Below are positions 25,586 to 39,908 of a stretch of 64,000 nt of DNA, in pieces. The DNA is from Centroberyx gerrardi (Eukaryota; Chordata; Actinopteri; Beryciformes; Berycidae). The notes under the pieces were generated by a model. The model had not been told where the DNA came from. It worked only from the letters and a program-made list of their open reading frames with translations, and made no database searches. A program made the position numbers and the translations under genes. Every line of letters starts with the position of its first letter. The first letter of the stretch is position 1. Location: contig NC_136010.1 of assembly GCF_048128805.1 (NCBI RefSeq), positions 19,658,980 through 19,722,979 on the forward strand. Reading direction: 5' to 3'.

Positions 25586-26455
25586 CTAACACTGCCCGGT
25601 AGCAGAGAGCAGGTTGCGCAGGGTCGCGAGCTCTCTGGACAGCTGCTCCACTCGCTTTTGTAAACGATCGTTCTCTGCAGCCAGTTCCAGCACTTTATGT
25701 TGAGTCTCCATGTTGCGCATTTTGGCTTTATCCCTGCTCTTCCTCACCGCGAGGTTGTTCCTCTCCCGCCTCTGCTTGTACTCATCGCTGTCCTTGTCCA
25801 GCCGTTTCTTTGCTTTGCCGCTGGACATCTTGGCCGTGTGCGACGGCGACCTGCTTTTACCTGACGGGGCAGGTGTGCCGGGCGGGCTGGAGCAGGTCGA
25901 GGACGCGGTGGAGATGTTGCCGAGACTGCCGCTGGGAGTGGATTGGTAGTGAAGATAGGACCTCATGTCGAAACCAGACGACCCGTTGTCCATCTTTGTG
26001 TCTTCTTTACTCTCGTCTCTTTCGGCAGCTCTGTAGCGGTTCCCGAGAAGTTCGGGGCTGAAGACGGTGTCCACACGGGTTTCCTGCAGCTCGGTGTAAC
26101 CCAGCGCGTAGGGCTCCCTGGGGTCCCTTAAGTTGTCGCACTGACTCGACTCCAGCTCGTTCGCAAACGGGTAGTTTTTGTAGTTTTGTAAAGCTGTAAC
26201 TCTCTTTATCTTGTTCTCCGCCAGGAAATCAGAGTATACGTCCCCCTGCTGCTGCGTCGGCGCCGCCAGCTGCGGACAGTGCAGAGCTGAATCCAGGTAA
26301 ACACAGAAATCTATCGCTTTCTCCCGCTCGTCGATGCCCAGCTCCGTCATCGAGTCGTCAAGCCTCCTGTATGAGCTGTTGCTGATGGGACTGATAATGC
26401 TGTCTCTATTGTGGAAAGCAAAGCTGTCCTCGTTGTAGAAGCCGGCCACTTCCAT
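25586..26455 (-). CDS. cebpb: CCAAT/enhancer-binding protein beta
   Basis: Intronless gene of 289 codons and a TAG stop. The C-terminal bZIP spans about residues 215-285: a basic region with the [17 protein letters not shown] core, then a leucine zipper ([20 protein letters not shown]). The end, ATGQC, resembles the short Cys-ending tail of C/EBP-beta. The start MEVAGFY corresponds to the mammalian LAP start. The SSPPGTP motif at residues 189-195 matches the conserved MAPK/GSK3 phosphorylation site. Met155 (codon 25993-25991) matches the LIP start and lies in a strong AAG-ATG-G context. It binds DNA as a dimer and drives inflammatory, liver and adipose genes. The frame stays open for 32 codons upstream but has no ATG. 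Expression is likely controlled by a TATA promoter and uORFs (see separate entries). Confidence 0.96.
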   Translation of the reverse strand: MEVAGFYNEDSFAFHNRDSIISPISNSSYRRLDDSMTELGIDEREKAIDFCVYLDSALHCPQLAAPTQQQGDVYSDFLAENKIKRVTALQNYKNYPFANELESSQCDNLRDPREPYALGYTELQETRVDTVFSPELLGNRYRAAERDESKEDTKMDNGSSGFDMRSYLHYQSTPSGSLGNISTASSTCSSPPGTPAPSGKSRSPSHTAKMSSGKAKKRLDKDSDEYKQRRERNNLAVRKSRDKAKMRNMETQHKVLELAAENDRLQKRVEQLSRELATLRNLLSATGQC

Positions 26456-26460
26456 GGATC

Positions 26461-26487
26461 TTAACACCCGCCGGATTGCAGGAACAT
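26461..26487 (-). promoter_or_regulatory. cebpb: Upstream ORF controlling cebpb translation (8 codons)
   Basis: On the minus strand an ATG at 26487 opens eight codons closed by TAA at 26463-26461. That is five bases before the main ATG and out of frame with it. The context is weak (T at -3, T at +4), as expected for leaky scanning. In mammals a similar short uORF ending just before the LAP start lets ribosomes resume at the internal LIP start. Two further short uORFs open at 26601 (nine codons) and 26613 (two codons). The arrangement is seen; the role is inferred. Confidence 0.6.
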
Positions 26488-26692
26488 TGAGGGCAGATGA
26501 GACGCCCGAAGTGGTTTGGCTCGCTGAAGCCTCAACAGTGAAATGGCTCAAGTGGCGCAGTGTCTGTCAGTCTATATCCAGTGAGTCACTGTTGAAACCA
26601 TAGACTACAACATTAATTTATAAAGTGAAATTGTTTTAAGCGGTTGTTCTGATGCAGTGGGGTGTTTGACAGCTCTTCCTGTCTTGGAGAGG

Positions 26693-26700
26693 TTTATATA
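26693..26700 (-). promoter_or_regulatory. cebpb: TATA box of cebpb
   Basis: The minus strand reads TATATAAA about 240 bases upstream of the start codon, predicting transcription start near 26665. It agrees with the TATA-type promoter of mammalian CEBPB. Confidence 0.65.
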
Positions 26701-26701
26701 G

Positions 26702-28500
26702 GGTTCGAAGTGGGAGGGGTCGGGTCGCGCTGCACCTGGGTGAATGACGCGCGAGATCCGAACGACCTGTAGGTTCTGATTTCAAGTGTCGTGACCTGCT
26801 TCCGAGTGGGGATGTCGTAAATAGGCTACGACTTGTCGCGCACTCAAGTGATTGTTCGGAGATCATAACAAGATGGATAACGAAAGTAGTTTTTTTTGTG
26901 TCAGTTGTGTTATTTTAGAAACCAAGCGCGCGGAGCTACTATGTGCTGCAGCAACAGATTGAATTTGAGGAAATGCACATTAGAATTGATGCTTTAGTTA
27001 GGCTACTTTATCAAAAACAACATTGTGCGGCAACTAAAAGATAAACAAAGAGTGAAAATAGAAACATAGGCTATAACAATGCTAATAATTTACACAGAAT
27101 GCCAAACAGTAACATATAACAACAAAATGCAATAGGCTTACTTTAACCAATAATTGTTAACACGGCTTCCATGTTCACCGCCCCCTAAACGTCACATCTC
27201 GGCAACTCGGGTATCATTAAAAATCCCACTTTCTCAGTGAAAGGCTATTTATGACCTCGTTGGGTGATGAACACACGCTTAATGACGATGTGTCCGGCAG
27301 CACTGGACAACATTCCCAGACTGCAGTTATTACACAACAAAAACAAGATGATGCGCACACCAGGGTTCAAACCCAAACACTTCTTTTATCGCATGAGAAA
27401 TAATCAGCAGGTGCTAGACTATTTGCTGTCTACAATTATTTAATGCATGTTAAATGGAGTCAAAGCAAAAGTTGCACATTAAACATGGGATATCATTGTT
27501 TTCAACTTTATTTTCAACTTTAATAACAAAAACAATGTCATGAAAGCAACACTGCTGAACTAACTTGCTCAAGTACAGGCAGACCTTCATCTCCTAGACT
27601 GGTGTGCACATATTGATTGAGTCTAAATGCACAGGCGGTTTCTCTCCAATTTGACTCAGAGCAGAGTGATTTGGATTTGATGTGTGGCACTGCTGCCATC
27701 TTGTGGTATAGAATTGCAACAACGCAAATAAACGCCCGGATAGCCATAGTGCGAGTAAAAAGACTATTTAGCACTGTTATTGTGTATCAATCCATTCACA
27801 GTTATATCAAGAAGAGGAGGCCAAGAGAGAGAGAATTTATTTTAGATATTACATTGAGATGCTCAGCCCTCCTAGCCTGGGAAATCAACAGCGGTCTACA
27901 GCAGTGATTGTGTTTATATGACATGTTTGGTCATATCTAAACATGTTTTTTCCACCTCATAAATAAGCATCGCTTTATAGGCCAGTTACTTGTTTGACAA
28001 CTGACAAAATATTTTTTGTGGCAATGTAAGAAGCAACAACTGCGTGACCTGCTGTAGCCTATCCCCCATCACAGCCAGTCCAACAACACAAAAATATGAA
28101 TGCATGGTTGCTTTGTAACTTTTTCATCAACACCATATAGGCTACTATGCATTCGTGGTCAGCTATTCATGTGAATGTAGGCCTACTCTTATAAAGGCAT
28201 AGGTTGTCGCCTACATACGCTTCTACAGCCAAACACATTTTTCTGATTGGGCATGTCTTGCGTAAAAACATTCTTCAGCCTCCTTTCCCCTCTGAAACAT
28301 GCACTGGGCCCTTCTCACATTGGATCTCAAAGCTCTTAACTGGTGTAAGCCAATGATAAAACTGCGTGCTGACGCCGGTGCTTGCGTGTCAGATCATGTG
28401 GGCAGAGGGAGCGAGTGAAGCTGCGTCTGCTTCAAGCAGTGGGTTGAGAATTGGGACTCGACAGGACGGGTGGGGTCAGGAAATGCGGTCTTTTCCCTCG
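26702..28500. other. Intergenic stretch between divergent cebpb and peds1
   Basis: No gene is seen. A GTCAC/TGACG-rich stretch at 27175-27300 (ACGTCA near 27189; TGACG near 27283) may be part of an upstream cebpb control region. Isolated ATTGG/CCAAT words occur at 28246 and 28350. Confidence 0.4.
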
Positions 28501-28507
28501 CAACCCC

Positions 28508-28585
28508 ATTGGTTACTCGGCGGATTCTAGAACCTGTTCCCGTCCAGCGATTGGCTGTCGCCTTTACCGAACTGGAAACGATTGG
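28508..28585 (+). promoter_or_regulatory. peds1: CCAAT-box array, peds1 promoter
   Basis: ATTGG (CCAAT on the other strand) occurs at 28508-28512, 28550-28554 and 28581-28585, within 190 bases of the peds1 start. There is a related GTTGG near 28631 and no TATA box. Closely spaced CCAAT boxes in a GC-rich promoter typically bind NF-Y. All three copies have the same orientation. Confidence 0.5.
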
Positions 28586-28691
28586 CTGAAAACGTTAACG
28601 CTATTTGTGGGCTGAGAAGTTGATGAATCCGTTGGTTCCTGACTATGTGTAGATAGATTGAAGGGGTTGGGCTCAACCAAAAGTGGAGAAC

Positions 28692-31311
28692 ATGGCGAGA
28701 ATGGTAAACGAGAACGGGTGTGGACAAGAAACACAGAGTCCAGAACCACAGGGACCGGGCCGGGGTGCGGCGAGATGGGGCGCGCAACACGCAGGGGCCC
28801 GAGAACTAGCGAATTTATACTCTCCAGGTGAGCCAATTCACCCAGCAGTGTCGTGTTGTGGGTCTGTTCCCATGGTCAAAGTGTCCATCGGCGTGACATA
28901 ACATAACAGTCGGCTTTTTTTTTTTTTTTTTTTTTAGTAACTAAGTAAGCACGCGAAAAGAACTCCTCAAAAAATTGCAATCAAGTGTATCCATTTACCT
29001 GCAGTTGCTACAATTAAATGATACTGAGCAACCAGCGAGACAGTGCCCGGCGTGTTACATAGTCACACTCTTATCGTTACACAATAGGAATCATGTGAGA
29101 TTGCGGGTTGGATATTTGTTTGTGCTTTTGTTATGCTTTCAGTGACATTTCGAGCACGAGGCTGCACTGCTAGAAGATTCCACTGCTTCTGCTTTACGAA
29201 CAGACGCTCCATATGGACACGGAGTTGCTGTGACCTTTCATAACAATGTTGCTGTAATTGCGAACTCAGCTGATGGATTGGAACTCAATCAGCAATGCAG
29301 AACCGAGCACTTGGCTGTTTACTAATAGTCCAAGTTGCTCTTGCTGGTTGTTTTTAGATTTTTGTCCAGCCACTGTGACTGGACAATCTAATATCACCAT
29401 TTGAACTTGCACTATCAACACAACGTGAATGGCCTTTGCACGCCCACAATACAAATACTAATGTTTGGTTTGGGCAGTCTCTCTCTCTGACAGAGGGGAG
29501 TTGCCTTATGGTGCTTTAGACTTTGCAGGAGTTGTCTGCCAGTGGGGGTTTAGCCGTAAGGATTTCTACCCCTCCTTGAATTGTAAGAGCTGGGCAGGTA
29601 TTTCAGGCCCAGCTGCTTACAAGAGTTCTTTAACCAGCAACGGATGGGGGAATGTGGTATCTTAGTGTACAAGTTCTCTCTGTTGTAAATAGATGTAATA
29701 CCTGAGAGTTAATTCTGCCGAACACTTCATTGACCTTTGGACATTAGGACATTTGGACTTAGTTTGGAGTTTTTGATATCAGGTCATTACAGGTACTATA
29801 GACTGTAGACAGTGATTAAACATAACTACAGTCTTATCAGCTTATCAGACAATCATTTTTCCAGATGAACCCAAAGATGAAGCAATGCTCATACCTCATT
29901 GTTTTAGTTATTCTGACATGTATGTTGTATGCTCATGTTTTTTATGTGTTTTGTTTTTACTCTCAAGGCAAAAGATGTCAAGAATGGATAAGTGTTGTCC
30001 TCTGCTTCTCTCTTATGGCCTTCAACTTCATTCACCTCCTTGCCAATTTCCACCTGGGACATGTGTGGCACATTGTGTTGGGCATCGGTAAGTACAGACT
30101 CAACAATTATATAATGCTGTTGAGCTGCAACTGCATATTGTCAGCGGTGGATCAGCTCTGTTGTTTTTTTCTCAGAGCTACACATATGTGATGGCCCACA
30201 AAGCACTCTTCACTAAAGCACAGCGCTGTTTGTTCTTTGTTTTGTTGATTCTGTCATCCTTTATTTTTCTCTCAAACTCCATTTCAGTGGCAGGAATACT
30301 CACCGCAGACTTTGCATCAGGCCTTGTTCACTGGGGGGCTGATACATGGGGATCAGTGGAACTTCCCATCTTTGGAAAGGTAGAGGTCCATGAGTGGATT
30401 TCCCATCATGTTTTTTGGGTTTAGTGCCAAAACCACAATCCGTTACTTTGTTCTACCCACAATGTAGGCCTACTCATAAAAATCTGGGTTTCTGTTCTGA
30501 ACAGAATGGCCGTCTGTTTGTCTTGTTCTTCACCCTACTTTCCGATCTCTCCCCCAGGCTTTTATACGACCATTTAGAGAGCACCACATTGACCCCACAG
30601 CCATCACCCGTCACGACTTCATTGAGACCAATGGTGACAATTGCATGCTGACCATAGTCCCTCTAGCAAACATGGCCTTCAACTTCCTCACCCTCTCCCC
30701 TGGTGAGCTACTAACAAATTCAGCCCGGCGTTTGTTTTTTACACACAGAATTGCTGTAATCTGGTGTTACTTCAGAATATCCATGTAGAGAAAAACGTTA
30801 AATTAAACAAATGAATTTCTCTTTTCCTCTGTCTCCTATTTGTAGCGGAGATTTACCACAACTACCCCTGGTACTGCTTCTTGTTTGCACTGGCCATCTT
30901 TGTGACCCTCACCAACCAGATTCACAAGTGGTCGCACACGTACTTCGGCCTGCCTCGTTGGGTCGTGCTCCTACAGGACTGCCACATCATCCTTCCCCGC
31001 AAGCACCACCGCGTCCACCACGTCTCCCCGCATGAGACGTACTTCTGCATCACCACAGGTTTGTGCTCGATTTCTTTGTTGTGAAATCGCCGTCATAGAG
31101 GTAAAGCGGCGTGTAGACAGTTGGAAATAATGACAAAAGACTAGTGGGTTAAGAGTGGGCTGAGTTGTCATTGGACCTTGTGTTCCCAGGTTGGCTGAAC
31201 TACCCTCTGGAGAAGCTGGGCTTCTGGCGTAACCTTGAGGATCTCATCCAGGGCGTGACGGGGGAGAAGCCCCGGGCAGACGACCTGAAATGGGCTCACA
31301 AAGTCAAGTAA
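28692..31311 (+). CDS. peds1: Plasmanylethanolamine desaturase 1 (TMEM189/Kua)
   Basis: Six coding exons: 28692-28827, 29968-30087, 30288-30379, 30558-30702, 30846-31058, 31190-31311. The total is 828 nt, 275 residues (human 270), all GT-AG with matching phases. The protein is an ER membrane desaturase that forms the vinyl-ether bond of plasmalogens and is related to bacterial CarF. The conserved metal-binding histidines are present: His100 (HWGAD), His125-His126 (REHH), His135, His191 and His195 (HKWSH), His218-219 and His222-223 (HHRVHH), and His227. The divergent N-terminal 28 residues precede the conserved [13 protein letters not shown] block. A second ATG lies three codons downstream (28701). 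Exon 5 ends in phase 1, as does ube2v1 exon 1, which permits an in-frame fusion with that downstream gene. Confidence 0.95.
28915..28936. repeat. Poly-T run
   Basis: About 20 T bases in peds1 intron 1. It may be a microsatellite or the tail of a small retroelement; no body was recognised. Confidence 0.7.
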
Positions 31312-31928
31312 CAGCGCAGGCCGACCGCACCCTACCTCAGAAGACGCCGGCTCTGTCCTGTCTTCTCCTCCCCTTTTGCCTAACTCAAACTGTAATCCAT
31401 TGGAAGAAAACTTAACCAACAGTTTCTGATGCCATAGCTTTAAGTCTTGCACATTTTGTCTGGTTTTCAAGAAGAGCGCTTCGTTGATGGGATTTTTCAT
31501 TACCCGCGGTGGAGATCGTCATTTTAGATTGCAATATCTCCGTAACTCCTTGACAAGCTCCATATTCTGATGTTGTCTGTCTAACACAGCTCACCACTTT
31601 TTGAGGTGACGTACAAAGGCCGTTGCTCTCAGAAGGTATGCACAATTTGAAATCACTTTCAAAGGAGAATCAAAGAGATTTTACTCAAAAAACTCAAACA
31701 TCCCCAGCAAGAATACTTGAAAGGAAAACGCACTTCTTAACGGCACTTGTTTTTATTCAAATTGTTTTTCTTCAAAGCCACACATCCGCGTTTGGAAAGA
31801 TGATAAAACACTGAGTATGTTTATTATTGCTATTATTATTTTCTTTGCCAGTAAGTGCTGGATCAGTTGTTGTGTCTCCACCTCAACAAGGGTCTGCTTG
31901 ACGGTTATAAAACAAAGTTGGATTTAGA

Positions 31929-31936
31929 CTAAGTAG
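31929..31936. repeat. Left 8-bp target site duplication
   Basis: CTAAGTAG, identical to 32457-32464 on the other side of the MITE. Eight-base duplications are the signature of hAT transposition. Confidence 0.8.
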
Positions 31937-32456
31937 TAGGGCTGGGTTGATGCAGGATTTTTGGATGCATTACCAATGTTGATATGTAAAGAACAAATTG
32001 GTTAATTACTGTTTTATATGCTAATGCTGACTTTTTGTGATTTGTGCGGTAATCCATTTGCATACTTAGCACAAGCATCATTGTTTTTGTATTAGCTACT
32101 ATTATAATTAATAATTTTAGTTGTGGATTTATTATAATCCACAAGTGAATCTGAGACAGTGGCTACAGTTACACTGGAAGTTTTAATGCAACTTTAATCA
32201 TCCAAAATCATCACACCAGGATGCACTTAATGACGCTATCCAGCCACAATGTGCAGACAAACAACATAAAGAGATGGAGAGGGAGAAGTAGTAATGGAAA
32301 CACAGAAGACAAATAATAGCTGTTTTCAGGCCATGTGATTTGGTCTAAAAAAAACATTCTGAATTGTGTGTAACTGTAGCCCATGTTGATGCTAGGCCAA
32401 AACAAAATTTGGCCAAATACCAATCTTTAATGTTCGGCTGCATCAGTCTGGCCCAA
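31937..32456. mobile_element. Non-autonomous hAT element (MITE), 520 bp
   Basis: It begins TAGGGCTGG and ends CTGGCCCAA, imperfect terminal inverted repeats of the hAT type (TAGGG start). The similarity continues to the word GATGCAG/CTGCATC about 12-18 bases inside. It is flanked by exact copies of CTAAGTAG. There is no transposase frame, so it would need an autonomous hAT in trans. Confidence 0.8.
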
Positions 32457-34945
32457 CTAAGTAGCCTTTTAAGATGATCAAGTGTCCTCTGTGAAAAGCT
32501 TTTTCTGTTTTCTTTTTTTAAGTGTATGACTCTTTCCAGTCAACAGGCCTTGGTGTTGCTGTCAGGAAGGAGACACATGCCGTTTTGTCAAGCAGCCTTA
32601 AGTACCACAGATGCAGTAATTGTGTCATTGTTATTTTTTGCATTTGCAGATCTCCTTTGTAACGTCGCAACGGTAGTTTTTGCTATCAAGGATTTCTGTT
32701 TTAGACTTCATCATACGCCGACACTCCTAAATCACGTGCCAATTTTATGTAACGTTATTTTCACATCTCACAGCTATTCTTTTATAATCTGGGAGGGAAG
32801 AGTCGTAGTTTTAGAACATAACATTCCCCTTGAGTAACATTGCCAATGTGAACCGTCTTGGTAACTGTGACAAGCAGGCTTGGTAATGTTACAAGGGCTT
32901 CAGCGATGACTGACGATCCAAGAATTACTTGAGTGCTATAGATGAGATTATATAATGAACTGATGAGTGAAACGTTTGTTAATGCTTTAGTAAGTCATTT
33001 GTAAATGTATTGTACAGCAGATAACTATGCAGTGTAATAAGAGGCCCTTAACTATATGTCTTAACTCAAGTTAAATAATCTGATTTGGCTAAAATGGCTT
33101 CCTTTTCCCAAAGTTTTACCCATGTTTGCAAAAACGCAAAAATGGAGCTCAGAAAATTAGCTAGTTAAAAACAACTGCATGACAAACTACAAACTACTTT
33201 TACTAATTACTCTCAAGATGTCACTTACACAGGCTTAAGGATGCATGCATGCGTACAGCATGTTGGCTTGTGCAAGCAATATATTGGCTCACCAGCTTTC
33301 CTTAGATTTTGAGTGAAGCAGCCACTGACAGGAGAGGACTCTGTTGCAGGTGAACTTCTCATCTAATGTACCGTTTTCAAATGAAGACCCCAACTTTTAC
33401 CAAATGGTCCCTGGTTTGAACTACCAAAACTTTATCTTCATTCCAAGGAACTCCTGGGAACTGTTTTCAGGTGCTAACGGGAGAAGCAAACCCTGCTGTT
33501 CAGTGGGCTTGAGCAGGTTAAAGGCTAAATTGTGAAGCTCTTGGGTGTTTTAGTCAAAGTAGATAATTTAATGATAGTATGTAGTTTATTTCAAAGCCAA
33601 AATAGCTTTTTATACTCTGTAATATTCCAGATTTTGAATCCTTCATACTTGATTATTTAAATTTCTTCACCATAGGTCAGCAGCAAAGCTACACTGCAAA
33701 TTGCATAGTGCTTGCCAAGATATGTATGTTGTGAGAGGCAGTTTTGTGTGCTTGGTAGTTTTAGTATACGCTGGTTAAGGGATGACATTTTGTGTCACTA
33801 CATCTGAGTTTGAGGCCCGCATAGAGGGTTTTCTTTTTACTTCAGTGGTGCTCTCTCATCAGTATTGGGTCAAAATATTGTTTGGGAACTGTTAAATATA
33901 TTAAAGACATTGTAACTTTGAATGAGAACAAATTTTCTAAATAGGATTTTGGACTTATTATGGCTGTGGTCTTACTGTATGGCGCCCCACTGAACTAAAA
34001 TGCTCTCTGTGGTCATAATATAAAACTAGTGACATAATTTGCCTGCATTTCTAGACAGTTCTGTGTTTACGTAATATGGCAAAATTCAGTGTAAGTAATT
34101 TTTACATGGCTATAAGGTAATGGATAGAAAAACTAGAGATATGCCGTAAATAGTTTGGAGATCAAAATTGACAAACATTTATTTGAAGAAAATACTGTAA
34201 TTCCTACTGGTGATAAAATTAGTTTGACATATGAATTGGTGAAAATAATTTCTTCACTTTTTCTCTTTTTATTGTGATGTTAAGGTGGTCATTGGGTAGG
34301 TAGTTAAGTTATTACTGCTGTGTGGTAAAGGAGTTGTATCACTAATTTTCCATCAGAGTTTTTGTTGGCCAAAGTAATGTTTTTTTTGTTTGTTTTTTGA
34401 ATGCTTTACAGGTCCTACTGTAGCCATATATTTGTATAATTAACTAGGCCTTCTGCTATTGAGGTAGACATTATGGTTAAGCTGTTTTTGGTTTTCTTGC
34501 TTCAAGACAATGGGTTTTCATCAGTGGATTTGAAGGGTATTGTTGACAATATACGGCTAATTCGTATTTGCCCTCTGGAACTAATTTTATGAGAACAAAT
34601 CAGTTTTGTTTAGAATTGGGCAGACCTTGTTGGTATGTTTGACATGCTGTGTCTAAATCAATTTTGTAGTGATCCTTGAACTTTTTATTGAATTGCCTTA
34701 TCCTCTACCTAATTGATTTATTGTAAACCCCACAATCTGGGAAACCATTTTATTGACTGTCCTTAAGTTGCCCTTCCCTTGCCTCCAGTTTCTTCTGAGG
34801 CAAGACCCATGGATGTTGTTGGTTATGTATGGTGGTGGTGATGATGGAGTTTTAGATATCAGAAACAATGCCTTGATGCCTTTTTGTTGTCTTCCATTTG
34901 GGAGACTTACAATGTATATATTAAACTGTATTTATAAAGAAACTA

Positions 34946-34951
34946 AATAAA
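34946..34951 (+). terminator. peds1: Candidate poly(A) signal for peds1
   Basis: AATAAA follows an AT-rich run and precedes the ube2v1 promoter by about 330 bases. Weak termination here would allow read-through into ube2v1. Confidence 0.45.
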
Positions 34952-35283
34952 CAGTTAAATAATATTGCCATTGCCCGTTTTCTCTGAGAAATCCACTAAC
35001 AATATTTTACAGTTGGTTATGGTGCAGGGGCACGGCTATAAAGGAATTGCGTTGCTATACATATAATTTAGACCACACTATAGTTATATTCGTGCATAGC
35101 ATTTCACTGCGTGTAATTCAACTTTTGTCGAGCCCTACAATGTCTGCATTAATGAAATGGGGTGCATCGGACTAGGATACAACAAAGGAAGCGACGTTTG
35201 CACTGAGGTGCAAACTTCCTCGTGCACGAACTGCAGGCGACAATGGCAAAACTACGTGCGCGCACCCGCTATTAAGCGACAAG
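34952..35283 (+). promoter_or_regulatory. ube2v1: ube2v1 promoter and 5' UTR region
   Basis: The short spacer becomes GC/CpG-richer toward the start codon (cgtgcgcgcacccgc just before the aagatggcgg start). No TATA box is seen. Exact transcription start unknown. Confidence 0.4.
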
Positions 35284-38324
<3,041 letters not shown>

Positions 38325-39908
38325 GCCCGTGCTACTTTTGCCTCCTCGTTTCCCTTCTCCTTTTTCCCCGCTCTTCTGTTTGCATTCATCCCTTCATCCC
38401 ATCCACCGCCACGTGACATTCAGTTGCCTGCCAACACCTCTGGCTGTGCGCGCACACACACGGCAGCAGACCTGCTTATACAATGACAATGACAGATACA
38501 CACAACAAGCATAAATACACACACATACACACATATACACACATACACACGCACACACACACGCACACACATGCACTCTCATTCACCGTTCATGAAAGCC
38601 ATTCTCAGGCCCTGGTCCCCTCCCTCTCCCATCACTGGAGCTCTGGGTGGACTAGATGTGACGAGGCAGGTGGAGTCCTCAGTCCACACCAGACGTGATC
38701 ATTCGAATACTGTACATCTTACTAATCTTTTTTTATTATTATTTGTTATAAATGCAGATTGTACAATAACATAAATAATCTTATTGAGTGTACATCTCGT
38801 GTGTTGCCTTTTTGTAACATTGAAAGTAGCCACTTAACATAATTGCGCATAGTTCACTTAACGTTTGTGGTTGCTGTTAGTTACGAGATACATTATCTTT
38901 CAAGGTTTACCTTTCCCTAAGAAAATTGTACCCAAAACATATTTAACTTGGCAGGTAATGTTAATTATGACAAATATGTCAAATGAGAGTATTTCACAAG
39001 TATTTGTTGAAGTTATGGTACCATGGTACATGCATTTGAGTGCAGCTCATAGCGAGGTGCCTATAAGTGGTCACCTTAGTCAACTGTCACATAGCTTTTT
39101 TTATTTTATTTTTTTTTTTTAAAGCAAACCACAGATATTTATAATTATTTCATTTAAGGAAGTACAACTGTCATAAGTCCTTAGAGCTGAAGTGAACGTA
39201 ATGTAATCTACACCACAATATCTAGTCTTACACCGTCACAGTATGTGTAGCCTGCATCAAGAGGTCTGCAGACATCCCACTCAACAATGCTTGAAAAGAG
39301 AACTTAAATCAGCTACCTCTTTTGGTCCTGTGTAATGTCAGAGCATATCTGACTGGTGGAACTGTCTTCTTTGCAACTTTTTTTTTTTCTTTTGTTTTTT
39401 TTTTCTCCTTGTCTTTCATAAATCTTAAGTCATGCTTTTCCATTTGTGTGGTCATTCTAGATCCCTAGATGTTCGTGTTTATGGGTTCAAGGTCAGTCAT
39501 TCATACACCACATATAGTAATAGGGTCATTAAATTAGTTTTATTATTTTTGTTTTTTTTGCATTTTTACACAATGACTTGCCTTATGTACAGTGTTTACA
39601 TATCTTCTGCCCTTGAATGACCTTACCAAATGCAGCAAAAGTGTAATGTAAGCACTCCTCCCATCAGTGAGGAGACCATTTCAAATTTCACTTCCAGTTT
39701 GGCTTTTACTGGCTTAGCAACACAGTTAATGCTTGTTGGTAAGACATCTCTATTTGTGTAATGATCTATGTGATCGGATTTGTGTGCAGACAACATGTAA
39801 TATTAATTTGACATTTTATCCCCCCAAATTAGAATGTAAACCCACCATGAGATACAGCTGTAATGAAACTTTCATGTTCAATACCCAAATCACTGTACTA
39901 GTAATAAA
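38325..39908 (+). other. ube2v1: ube2v1 3' UTR (probable) and downstream spacer
   Basis: The stop is followed by a CA-rich tract and then T-rich sequence. The first clear canonical AATAAA is at 39903-39908. The real transcript could end earlier near 38790 with a variant signal. Confidence 0.35.
38509..38575. repeat. Imperfect CA/TACACA repeat
   Basis: CA dinucleotides broken by TA and CG units, in the ube2v1 3' UTR. The frames across it are artefacts of the repeat. Confidence 0.9.

Larger units (their letters stand above)
31312..34951 (+). other. peds1: peds1 3' UTR (probable) and spacer
   Basis: Mostly T-rich, long non-coding sequence runs to the AATAAA at 34946-34951, the first canonical signal I noticed after the stop. 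It is interrupted by a hAT MITE at 31937-32456. If an earlier variant signal is used, part of this is spacer. No open frame here has a known domain. Confidence 0.4.

Noticed and set aside
26456-26551. Extended cebpb N-terminus
   Set aside because: The frame is open but its first codon is TTG at 26551 and no ATG is present. Conservation begins at MEVAGFY.
38394-38582. Cys-Val repeat frame near ube2v1
   Set aside because: Translation of the CA repeat in the 3' UTR.
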